This document shows positions 52,401 to 61,467 of a stretch of DNA of 64,000 nt, in pieces. The stretch comes from UBA10646 sp046296295 (GTDB taxonomy: Bacteria > Bacteroidota > Bacteroidia > Chitinophagales > Chitinophagaceae). Position 1 is the stretch's first letter, and each line of letters starts with the position of its first letter. The stretch covers positions 1 to 64,000 of the forward strand of contig JBKBLG010000008.1 in assembly GCA_046296295.1 (NCBI GenBank), in the 5' to 3' direction. The notes under the pieces are model-generated. The model was not told the origin of the DNA. It did no database searches and was given only the letters and a program-made list of their open reading frames with translations. The translations under genes and the position numbers were made by a program.

Positions 52401-52480
52401 ATAGTAATGCTTTGTGCTTGAAGTGCTTGCACATTTACCGTAAGGTAAAAGCAAAGAAATACTAGAGAAAAAACACGCAT
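49472..52480 (-). CDS. SusC/RagA-family TonB-dependent outer-membrane transporter
   Basis: 1002 residues. Signal peptide (1-23, ending ALQAQ), CarboxypepD_reg-like domain (about 25-105; ITIKGVVIASDDYQPLAGVTVQLK), plug domain (about 110-230; VGSIVTLSDKDLQANRPIETLDKLLEGLAAGVQV) and the SusC signature ISILKDAAATSIYGNNASNGVIIITTKKG, followed by a 22-strand barrel ending in FRFPEAQTWTAGLRWSM. The preferred start is 52480; the frame reaches 52588. The signal-peptide region contains an exact 14-bp motif copy encoding Tyr-Leu-Thr-Val-Asn. Partner of the SusD gene 23 bases downstream. Confidence 0.93.
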   Translation of the reverse strand: MRVFSLVFLCFYLTVNVQALQAQSITIKGVVIASDDYQPLAGVTVQLKSLGKRTVTDSAGRYSLTVTTNDAAKDVLLFNYVGFSKLETKINNRTNINIQLQRNVDGLQEVVVTNSYSRPKRKEEVVGSIVTLSDKDLQANRPIETLDKLLEGLAAGVQVQPNTELGTPVRINIRGQNSLSSLSLSNDAAQLTTSTQPLFVVDGVPILEPQRGDIPSLITNQQLLNPLASINPDDIESISILKDAAATSIYGNNASNGVIIITTKKGRAGRTKVNFGYNAGQSRSINRIKWLSGPEYYTLLYEMYINEGRSPFDAERLAGSRDINTNWFELTNRVANFQNADFDISGGNENTTFRFSASYLQQQAIQLGNDYNRVNLNLRVDHKLSKRLSATINFAPSFLTKNGLNAYSSVPIAPNVPVFNADGSYYAFSNLGVPNPIAILNQNINQHEGGALNGNLRLDYKLLNNLTISTSIGTNSSVNKQNVFFSPKNATGSPSNGRAIIYDRQDFSWISFTQVNYVPKFKNQLHKLDIVGGFEARHQSAKLLTGQGTGFTYYRLNELSNAATRNAASSININRSTSFYGQAGYSFADRYFVTLSSRLDAASVFGASVNSTVNSAIGGGWVLSKESFFPKWKAITSARIRASYGTTGNSRIGSYEARGLYTFNNEGYNGNASSALRSAPNPNLGWERSYKTNFGLDITLAKRFTLTLDAYQNIVDDAISSINVPAENGFTSVLANIAKMRNRGWDAAINAQILTGAFTWSSTLNIGNNRSTILSVKNDFQRYSSTQAATVLRTGVSTTAIWGFEFAGVDPQTGYEMYVDDGKVVRADSLDRSIANGVYLGDRLPKAQGGFINNFSYKGFTLTVNILYSFGGKFLMDYNLENNGRNLQNSNMSVNLLDRWQRPGDITYIPRLRLIGNPLVPASSKYVFNDDYLKLSNISLAYVLPAQWLKKLKNNRITIFGNVTNVAYIYFDKSPAGRNGIREYKFRFPEAQTWTAGLRWSM
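52433..52446 (+). repeat. Exact copy of ATTTACCGTAAGGT motif in the SusC signal-peptide region
   Basis: On the coding (minus) strand gives Tyr-Leu-Thr-Val-Asn near the signal peptide cleavage region. Confidence 0.9.
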
Positions 52481-52498
52481 GCTCACAGTTTTAAGGTT

Positions 52499-52523
52499 GC
52501 AAAGTGTAAGATCTGTACTTTGC
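52499..52523. promoter_or_regulatory. Symmetrical region between divergent SusC and T9SS-protein genes
   Basis: GCAAAGT, 11 bases, ACTTTGC: a perfect 7-bp inverted repeat, 18 bases from the SusC start. Each arm resembles the TTTGC end of a Bacteroidetes -7 box, one facing each way, so it may be a pair of back-to-back promoters or an operator. Neither box fits TAnnTTTG exactly. Confidence 0.4.
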
Positions 52524-52630
52524 AATGTATCAAAATTGGAAAACGAATTTATAAAATTAGGAAGCAAACTGTTGTTAGCATGTATCATTACTTGTTAAGT
52601 GGTAACTTTAGCAACTCAAAACAATGTAGC

Positions 52631-54600
52631 ATGAAAAAAACCTTACTCTTTATTTTTTGTATGGGTGCAATGATCGTACAAGCACAATGGATTGGCGATA
52701 GCACCCTCAACAATGCAATAGCCACAGGTAACATCACCAATAGCCGAACTGGTTTAGTGAGTATCCCATCTGGCGATGGTGGTATGTTCTTAGCTTGGGA
52801 AGATTCTACTAATCCTGCCACTATTGGCTTTGATATATACCTGCAAAAAATTAATGCCAATGGTACTGTTGCATTCACAACCAATGGTTTAGCTGTATGC
52901 AGTTCTGATGGTAACCAAACTAATATCTCTATGATTAGCGATGGCGCCGGAGGTGTTGTATTGGCATGGCAAGATCAACGGTTTGGTACTAACAATAATG
53001 ATATATATGGGCAACGGGTATTAGCCGATGGCTCTTTTGGTTGGGCGGCTAATGGCATTGCACTCACCGATACGGTAGGTTCTCAAACGATTTCTTCACT
53101 TGCGGTAGGAAATACAGGCGAACTCATTATGCTTTTCAGAAGTAGTTCTAGCACTACACAAGGTGTTGATTTGTTTGTTAACAAAATAAATATTGCAACA
53201 GGTGCTATTACTGCAGCCAAGCTTATTGCCGGAGGTGCTAATACCCAAACTGCGGAGAGTATTGCCAGCGATGGTAACGGTGGTGCTTTTTTGCTTTGGC
53301 AAGACCCTTACCGAGCTACTTCTGAAGCCGACATTCACATGCAGCGAATTAACAATAATCTTGATACACTTTGGAGTGGCAACGGCTCAAATGGGCTTGT
53401 AATTTGTAATGCCCCAACCAACTTGCACCAAGCATGGCGGTTGACCCTACAGGGGTTACAGTTGCATGGGGCGACCTCAGAGGTAGTGCCACCAATGCAG
53501 ATATATATGCACAACGGGTGAACTACAATGGAGTTATTCAGTGGACAGCCAATGGCGTTGTAGTTTGTAGTGCAACAGGTAACCAAACCAATGTACGTGC
53601 AGTACGTAGCAATGGCGGCACCATTCTAGTTTGGGGCGATAACCGAGTTTCAACAAGCAACAGAGATATTTATGCACAAAAAGTAAGTGATACCGATGGT
53701 AGTACCATGTGGCCAACGACCAATGGCGTTGCCATTTGTACAGCTAACGGCAACCAACCTAACAGCGTAACATCGGGCTTTGTAGTTTTTTCCGATGAAA
53801 ATAACGGAGCTTATATGGTATGGGACGATGCTCGCAACGGATCATCTAGCCTAGATGTTAGAGCACAACTTATTAATGGTAGCGGCGATATTCAATGGGC
53901 CGAAAATGGTGCTGCCATAGCCATTGGCACAGGTAATCAAAACCAACCAACAGCAATAGCAACTACAAACGGCATTATCGCCGCTTGGCGTGATGCTAGA
54001 ACTGCTACAGGTGCAGAAATATATGCCAGCCGTTCTAACGCAAGTGGCACATTGTTACCAGTTCAATTTGTACGTGTGCTAGCTAGCCTACAAAACGGTA
54101 TTGGTATGGTACAATGGCAAGTAGCCAATGAAACCAATGTAGCTCGCTACGAAATTGAAAAATCGAGCAACGGAACACAATTCGAACGCATAGAAATAGT
54201 AGCTGCAAAACAAGCTAACAACTATCAATTAGCCGATAGGAAGCTACTCTTGGGTAAAAATTACTATCGTATTAAAGCTGTAGATAATGATGGCAAAACC
54301 ACCTATTCAAGCATTGCACTGCTTGAGCAAAATATTGTTGCCACCCTTACGGTAAATGCCATACCTAATCCGGTACACAGCGAATTAAAAATTCAAGCAA
54401 CAAACTTAGCCGCCGGCAACTATAGCCTCCGTATTATTCAGGCCAATGGTAGTGTAATGAAAGAACAACGCTTCAGTAGTACTAATGCACTGACCAGTGT
54501 TACAGTACCTATGGTAAGCTTTGCTACTGGTACCTACACTATAGTAATTACAAATGCTAAAGGTGAAAACTTGTATAGTACACAAATTCAAAAACTATAA
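52631..54600 (+). pseudogene. T9SS-secreted protein gene with an internal frameshift
   Basis: Two reading frames of one gene: frame one from ATG 52631 (signal peptide MKKTLLFIFCMGAMIVQAQ) runs to a stop at 53521. The same protein continues in another frame from about 53433 to 54600. Around 53430 the sequence reads NLHQA then, after the shift, MAVDPTGVTVAWGD, so a single base (an A in GCATGG, expected GCAATGG) appears lost. The full product would be about 656 residues of repeated beta-propeller-like modules, with units such as GDGGMFLAWEDS, GAGGVVLAWQDQR and TVAWGDLR. Residues before the end form a T9SS type-A sorting domain (NAIPNPVHSELKIQ ... GTYTIVITNAKG). There is no homopolymer at the break; it could be a sequencing error or a real mutation. 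Confidence 0.85.
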
Positions 54601-54637
54601 TGAGTGAGTGAGGCTTAAATAAGAATAATTCATAAGC

Positions 54638-54662
54638 TAAGGGCGGCCTTCGGCCGCCCTTA
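54638..54662. terminator. Hairpin after the T9SS-protein gene
   Basis: Perfect stem TAAGGGCGGCC around TTC, 38 bases after the stop. The core GGGCGGCCTTCGGCCGCCC is nearly the same as in the 8979-9019 terminator. Confidence 0.8.
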
Positions 54663-54689
54663 CTGTTGTCAATAATATTAACCATTAAT

Positions 54690-54741
54690 ACCTTACTGTA
54701 AATACAAGTGGATAACTGCATCTTCCTATTTACCGTAAGGT
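54690..54741. repeat. Inverted pair of the 14-bp motif between convergent genes
   Basis: Left arm 54690-54703 (ACCTTACTGTAAAT, one change) and right arm 54728-54741 (exact), 24-base spacer. The pair lies between two GC-rich hairpins in the gap between the T9SS gene and fusA. Confidence 0.8.
54728..54741 (+). repeat. Exact copy of ATTTACCGTAAGGT motif
   Basis: Right arm of the inverted pair downstream of fusA. Confidence 0.9.
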
Positions 54742-54766
54742 AAAGGCTACCATATTTGTTGCTAGC

Positions 54767-54796
54767 ACAAAGCCCCGCCAAATGGCGGGGCTTTGT
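54767..54796. terminator. Hairpin terminator after fusA
   Basis: ACAAAGCCCCGCCA with its perfect complement around AA, 20 bases after the fusA stop. Confidence 0.85.
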
Positions 54797-54816
54797 ATAA
54801 CAAAGGGATTATAAAC

Positions 54817-56967
<2,151 letters not shown>

Positions 56968-57023
56968 AAAGGTTCTTGTTTTTTAGTTGTGTTTCGGGCA
57001 CACTGCCCGAAATTTTCAGGCCG

Positions 57024-57031
57024 CAAAAGTA
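57024..57031 (-). promoter_or_regulatory. fusA -7 promoter element
   Basis: Minus strand TACTTTTG (TAnnTTTG), leader of about 50 bases. TTG candidates for -33 lie at 15 or 22 bp spacing, neither ideal. Confidence 0.5.
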
Positions 57032-57115
57032 GTTATTTATCTGTATCAAGTATCAAAGGCACAAAAAATTTACGTAAGTGCCCCTTTAAGTTTATATGAA
57101 CAGCGAGGCAAGTAC

Positions 57116-57129
57116 ACCTTACGGTAAAT
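57116..57129 (-). repeat. Exact copy of ATTTACCGTAAGGT motif
   Basis: Exact 14-mer in the gap between rpsG and fusA, upstream of the fusA promoter. Confidence 0.9.
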
Positions 57130-57166
57130 GAAGTTGCAAACCACAAGCAACACTTACATTGCCATC

Positions 57167-57201
57167 AAAAAAAAATCCCGCAGTATGTAACTGCGGGATT
57201 T
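57167..57201 (-). terminator. Intrinsic terminator after rpsG
   Basis: AAATCCCGCAGT with its perfect complement around a 5-base loop, then a T run on the minus strand, 19 bases after the rpsG stop. It ends the rpsL-rpsG transcript before fusA. Confidence 0.88.
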
Positions 57202-57219
57202 CGAAAATTTATAGGTACA

Positions 57220-57687
57220 CTATACTTTAAAGTGTGAGAATGCCTTGTTGGCTTCTGCCATACGGTGTGTATCTTCTTTCTTTTTAAAGGCACCACCTTC
57301 GCCTTTAGCAGCGGCCATAATTTCGTTTGATAATTTATCGGCCATTGTTTTACCATTACGCTCACGGCTGTAACGAATTAACCATTTGATACTTAAAGAA
57401 ATCTTACGGTCTGGACGAACTTCTGTTGGAATTTGGAAGGTAGCACCACCGATACGGCGGCTGCGAACTTCTACGCTAGGTGTAACGTTTTGAAGTGCTT
57501 TTTTCCAAACCTCATAACCATCTTCGCCGGTAATTTTGCTAACCCTGTCAATCGCATCATAGAAGATATTAAGAGCTGCACTCTTTTTACCATCCCACAT
57601 AAGGTTGTTCACAAAACGAGTTACTAAAATATCGTTGAAGCGTCCATCAGGAGCTAAAGGTAATTTTTTGGCTTGTGCTTTACGCAT
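57220..57687 (-). CDS. rpsG: Small ribosomal subunit protein uS7
   Basis: 155 residues. MRKAQAKKLPLAPDGRFNDILVTRFVNNLMWDGKKSAALNIFYDAI and the TFQIPTEVRPDRKISLSIKWLI segment are diagnostic; KRKEDTHRMAEANKAF-type helix near the end. Head-domain initiator of 30S assembly. Follows rpsL by 72 bases. Confidence 0.97.
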   Translation of the reverse strand: MRKAQAKKLPLAPDGRFNDILVTRFVNNLMWDGKKSAALNIFYDAIDRVSKITGEDGYEVWKKALQNVTPSVEVRSRRIGGATFQIPTEVRPDRKISLSIKWLIRYSRERNGKTMADKLSNEIMAAAKGEGGAFKKKEDTHRMAEANKAFSHFKV

Positions 57688-57759
57688 GGTTCTAATGTTT
57701 AATTACGGCTGAATATCTTCAAGTATTAGCAACTTTACTCAGCCCGTACAATGAATGAA

Positions 57760-58140
57760 TTATTTTTTTGATTTTTCTTTCTTAGTACCGTACTTAGAAC
57801 GGCTCTGCTTACGGTCTTTAACACCAGCAGTATCTAAGCTACCGCGTACAATGTGGTAACGTACACCTGGTAAGTCTTTAACACGACCACCACGGATCAA
57901 TACGATGGAGTGTTCTTGCAAGTTGTGACCTTCACCTGGGATGTAGGCAATAACTTCAATTTTGTTGGTTAAACGCACTTTAGCAACCTTACGCAATGCT
58001 GAGTTAGGCTTCTTAGGAGTGGTTGTATACACCCTTGTACAAACGCCACGGCGTTGAGGGCAAGCATCGAGTGCTCTTGATTTGCTTTTGGCCTTAATGA
58101 TTTCGCGGCCTTTTCTTACTAATTGTTGAATTGTAGGCAT
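57760..58140 (-). CDS. rpsL: Small ribosomal subunit protein uS12
   Basis: 126 residues starting MPTIQQLVRKGRE; the upstream ATG at 58182 is excluded because the promoter lies within that extension. The decoding loop TTPKKPNSALRKVAKV has the wild-type lysine at the streptomycin-resistance position, and RGGRVKDLPGVRYHIVRG carries the second wild-type loop. First gene of the str-type cluster. Confidence 0.97.
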   Translation of the reverse strand: MPTIQQLVRKGREIIKAKSKSRALDACPQRRGVCTRVYTTTPKKPNSALRKVAKVRLTNKIEVIAYIPGEGHNLQEHSIVLIRGGRVKDLPGVRYHIVRGSLDTAGVKDRKQSRSKYGTKKEKSKK

Positions 58141-58167
58141 TCTAAACCCTTTTAAATTTTCGGACGG

Positions 58168-58200
58168 CAAAAGTACAGCCACTGTGGGGAAATACCAAAA
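58168..58200 (-). promoter_or_regulatory. rpsL-rpsG promoter, Bacteroidetes type
   Basis: Minus strand: -33 TTTTGG (58195-58200), 19 bp, -7 TACTTTTG (58168-58175). Leader about 25 bases to rpsL. Confidence 0.78.
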
Positions 58201-58249
58201 AAAATATGTTTCTTTTCCACATTGTGCTTGTGGCAGTAGGCTTTATAAT

Positions 58250-58280
58250 AATTGCGGCTCGCCAAAGGCGAGCCGCAATT
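58250..58280. terminator. Hairpin downstream of the PorE-like gene
   Basis: AATTGCGGCTCGCC, loop AAA, then its perfect complement. No strong T run follows on the minus strand; on the plus side there is TTTCATTT. Confidence 0.7.
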
Positions 58281-58282
58281 TC

Positions 58283-58296
58283 ATTTACCGTAAGGT
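58283..58296 (+). repeat. Exact copy of ATTTACCGTAAGGT motif
   Basis: Exact 14-mer between the stop codon of the PorE-like gene (58299) and the hairpin at 58250-58280. Confidence 0.9.
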
Positions 58297-58298
58297 AT

Positions 58299-60302
58299 TT
58301 ATAATTTAATAATCTTCACTTCTACTCTACGGTTTTGCTGGCGTGCTTCAGGATTATCTGCACCATCGGCAGTTGTTTCTGCTACAATTGGGCAGCACTT
58401 ACCGTAACCTTTAGTTTCTAAACGATCGGCGGCAATACCTTGCTTCACAAGGTAATCTTTCACCTCAACTGCACGTTTCTTGCTTAAACGCTTGTTGTAG
58501 CTTTCGCCACCTTTACCATCGGTATGACCACCTAACTCAATACTTAGCGAAGGTTCTCGTTGTAGTAAAGCAGCTAAGCTATCTAGTGTGTTAATATCGC
58601 TTGGGCGCAGGTCTTTCTTATCGAAATCAAAGTACACAATCATTGGCTGTGACTTAGTTTCAACTGGAATGGGTGATATATATACGTTCGGATTAAACAA
58701 GCTATCTGACTCTGGATCGGCAGGTGCATTAAAGTTGATGCTGCCATTATAATAGCTTGGCTTACTTGCCTCTAACTTCAACGACTGGTATTCAGGCATA
58801 GTGAATGCGTAACGCCCGTCGGCACCTGTATTAAAGGTGTATACTGTTTTGCCATTACCATCTACCACATTAATAGTGGCGGCTGTAGGTTGATTGGTAC
58901 TACTATCATACACGGCACCAGTAATGTAACGAGCCGGGCGAAGCTTGTGCATACTGTATAATTCTAAACAACATACACTACCTCTATCGCTACTGAAATA
59001 ACCACCTTTCCAAATATTTCTGTCGCTTCCGCTGTAGAAATAGATATCGTCTTTCACGGAGTTAACCGGGTAACCTAAATTTTCAACAGCACCTAAGCTT
59101 TCAATACTACCCTTTGCTTGATATAAATCAAAACCACCCATACCTACACGGCCATTGCTGGCAAATACAAGTGTGCTGCTGGCTCCATGATAGAATGGTG
59201 CTTGATCATCGTCGGGTGTATTGATGCTCTTTAAATTATTGATTTTGCCTTTGGGTAGGCCTTTACTATCGAGAGCTACATAGTATAAATCGAACTTACC
59301 AGCACCACCAGGTGCATCGCTGCTGAAAAGTAAATATTTACCGTCAGGTGTAACTGCTGGTTGTTGCGTGCTGTAACCAGGACGATTGATGAGTGTATCA
59401 AGCATTACCGGTTCGCTCCAAACACCATCGCCATTTTTAGTGCTGATGTATAATGCCGCGTTCTTTTTCCCATCTTTCACGGTCCAGCGTGTTAGGTACA
59501 TTTTTTTGCCATCGGCACTAACAGCGCTAACGCCTTGTTGCGTGCCTAAGGGTTGTAAGATTGCTACCTTTTCAGGAACTCCAATGCTGGTATCTTTTAA
59601 ACTGGCTTGATAGAGATGGTTCACATATTGTGCTTTACCTTTTGAGTCAGCACTATCCGGACGGGTACTTGTAAAATATAACACACCATTCACAGCAACT
59701 GGTGCATAATTGGCACCAACAGGGTTAACGGTGCTATCGGCTTTACCAATTACATACATGCCCAAATCACTTTTTTTCATTTGAGCATCGATGAAAATGA
59801 GGTTATCAAGTTCTTTTTTTGCTTTTACTGCAAAGTCGTCTTTACGGGTATATGATTGTGTAAAGGTTTGAAAAGCAGCTCTCGCCTCATCATATTTTCC
59901 GTTGGCACGTAAGCTTACGGCATGCCAATAACGGGCTTGTGGAAATTGAGCAGTATCAAACTTTGCAGCTTCGGCATACCACTTTTCTGCATTACCAAAA
60001 TCGTTGTATTTACGATAAGATTCTGCTAGCTTGTATACTACCTTTTCTCTTGAATTACTTGCCTTACCTACTACTTTATTCAAGCTTTGGGCACTATAGG
60101 GCTCATAGCCACCTTCGTTACCCTTCTTCTTATTAGCTTGTAAATATTTTTCGTAGTACTGAGCCGCTGTGAAGTAATCGCCTTTGGCGTAATACTTATC
60201 GGCATTTCTGAGATAATCGTAACTAAATTGAGCCTGCACAGCGATACTAGCCATAAATGCTAGTGTTACTATACCTATCTTATATATTGTTCCGTTTTTC
60301 AT
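58299..60302 (-). CDS. PorE-like OmpA-family protein (TPR, PD40, CRD, OmpA)
   Basis: 667 residues, exported (signal peptide 1-24, ending AVQAQ). In order: TPR-like repeats (about 30-150; YAKGDYFTAAQYYEKYLQ, KYNDFGNAEKWYAEAAKF), WD40-like PD40 repeats (about 190-430; TPDGKYLLFSSD, VSADGKKMYLTRW), a carboxypeptidase regulatory-like beta domain (about 450-530; GAVYDSSTNQPTAATINV), and a C-terminal OmpA peptidoglycan-binding domain (about 555-667; YFDFDKKDLRPSDINTLDSLAALL, LGGHTDGKG). This order and size match PorE, the peptidoglycan-anchored T9SS component of Porphyromonas. It is next to a PorP/SprF-like gene on the same strand. Assignment is by architecture; other paralogues of the same architecture exist in gliding species. 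Confidence 0.8.
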   Translation of the reverse strand: MKNGTIYKIGIVTLAFMASIAVQAQFSYDYLRNADKYYAKGDYFTAAQYYEKYLQANKKKGNEGGYEPYSAQSLNKVVGKASNSREKVVYKLAESYRKYNDFGNAEKWYAEAAKFDTAQFPQARYWHAVSLRANGKYDEARAAFQTFTQSYTRKDDFAVKAKKELDNLIFIDAQMKKSDLGMYVIGKADSTVNPVGANYAPVAVNGVLYFTSTRPDSADSKGKAQYVNHLYQASLKDTSIGVPEKVAILQPLGTQQGVSAVSADGKKMYLTRWTVKDGKKNAALYISTKNGDGVWSEPVMLDTLINRPGYSTQQPAVTPDGKYLLFSSDAPGGAGKFDLYYVALDSKGLPKGKINNLKSINTPDDDQAPFYHGASSTLVFASNGRVGMGGFDLYQAKGSIESLGAVENLGYPVNSVKDDIYFYSGSDRNIWKGGYFSSDRGSVCCLELYSMHKLRPARYITGAVYDSSTNQPTAATINVVDGNGKTVYTFNTGADGRYAFTMPEYQSLKLEASKPSYYNGSINFNAPADPESDSLFNPNVYISPIPVETKSQPMIVYFDFDKKDLRPSDINTLDSLAALLQREPSLSIELGGHTDGKGGESYNKRLSKKRAVEVKDYLVKQGIAADRLETKGYGKCCPIVAETTADGADNPEARQQNRRVEVKIIKL

Positions 60303-60358
60303 GTGTTGTATTCAATGTGCTTGATGTAATAAATGAAGTTATCCTTACGGTAAATGAA

Positions 60359-61375
60359 TTACAAACGAGGACAAACAAATGGTTCAGCAGGTAGGGTTTT
60401 GTTTTTGCGACCAAAGAATGATAATGAAATCTCAAAACTATTCGCACCACCGCCAGCTGCTCTGCCTAAATCAGAAGTGTTCACATCGTAACTGGCACCT
60501 AATACAAAACTCTTGAATGAAAAACCGATATAAGGAGAGATAGCATCGTTAAAGCGATAGTTGGCTCCAAACATAAAATCAGTATGCTCGTTCGCTCTAA
60601 TTTGTCCGTAAGCACCAACCATTTTTTCCTCTGCATTACCTTGTCGTAGGTACAACAAGTTAGGAGTAATAGAAAAAGTTTCACTCACCAATAAACGTAA
60701 CCCACCATGGAAGGTTAAACGCATCGGTAATTTTTGAGGTGTACCAGTACTAATAAACGGATCTTCAGGCTGTGTTAAATGCGATGCAGAAAAACCTAAG
60801 AACACATTCGCCTTTTTGCCTGGGGTAGCATCGTAATAAGCAACACCGGCACCAGCATCAAAAGTAGCAGCACTTGTTCTTGCAAATACTTCTGTAGAGG
60901 TAGGGTTTGATGGTGGGAAGCCAGTTGCAGGGTTCCATTGATCACCAAAAGTGAATTTGCTTGGGTTAAAGCGGCGATTGATTAAACCACCTTGCACGCC
61001 AAACACAATGCGATGTGTTCCCGCAACACCTAAACGTAAGCCTGTGTAGGCAACATTGCCATAGGCGGTTGTGTAAGTATAGCCACCATCGCCAGCGGTT
61101 TGGTTGAGTAAGCTAACGCCGAAGTTGAGGTTTTTATCGGTCACAAAATCGGCACTCAAACCAACTGTAGAAAATGCATTCGTAATACCCGCCCACTGAT
61201 TGCGATAGATGGCTGATACGCGATAGTCGGCATCGATGGCTCCGGTCATACCCGGGTTTAGCCAACTTGGATATACGTAGTATTGAGAAAAGTGAGGATC
61301 TACTTGAGCTGTTGCGTTTGATGTAACACCTAGCACCACTGATGCCGCTATGATCAACTTTTTAAAATGCTTCAT
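60359..61375 (-). CDS. PorP/SprF-family type IX secretion outer-membrane protein
   Basis: 338 residues. Signal peptide (1-23, ending SNATAQ), then VDPHFSQYYVYPSWLNPGMTGA, the family signature, and a beta barrel of alternating strands ending in NSFEISLSFFGRKNK. These proteins are needed for export and surface attachment of type-B CTD proteins such as SprB, one of which is encoded just upstream on this strand. A near-copy of the 14-bp motif (60342-60355) lies just after the stop. Confidence 0.9.
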   Translation of the reverse strand: MKHFKKLIIAASVVLGVTSNATAQVDPHFSQYYVYPSWLNPGMTGAIDADYRVSAIYRNQWAGITNAFSTVGLSADFVTDKNLNFGVSLLNQTAGDGGYTYTTAYGNVAYTGLRLGVAGTHRIVFGVQGGLINRRFNPSKFTFGDQWNPATGFPPSNPTSTEVFARTSAATFDAGAGVAYYDATPGKKANVFLGFSASHLTQPEDPFISTGTPQKLPMRLTFHGGLRLLVSETFSITPNLLYLRQGNAEEKMVGAYGQIRANEHTDFMFGANYRFNDAISPYIGFSFKSFVLGASYDVNTSDLGRAAGGGANSFEISLSFFGRKNKTLPAEPFVCPRL

Positions 61376-61467
61376 GGTTTTTCTTTATTCCTTGATTGTT
61401 AGGGGTTAACAAAAGCAGGGATGTTCATTTACGTAAGTATTTAAACACCCCTTGCTATTTTGAAAGA

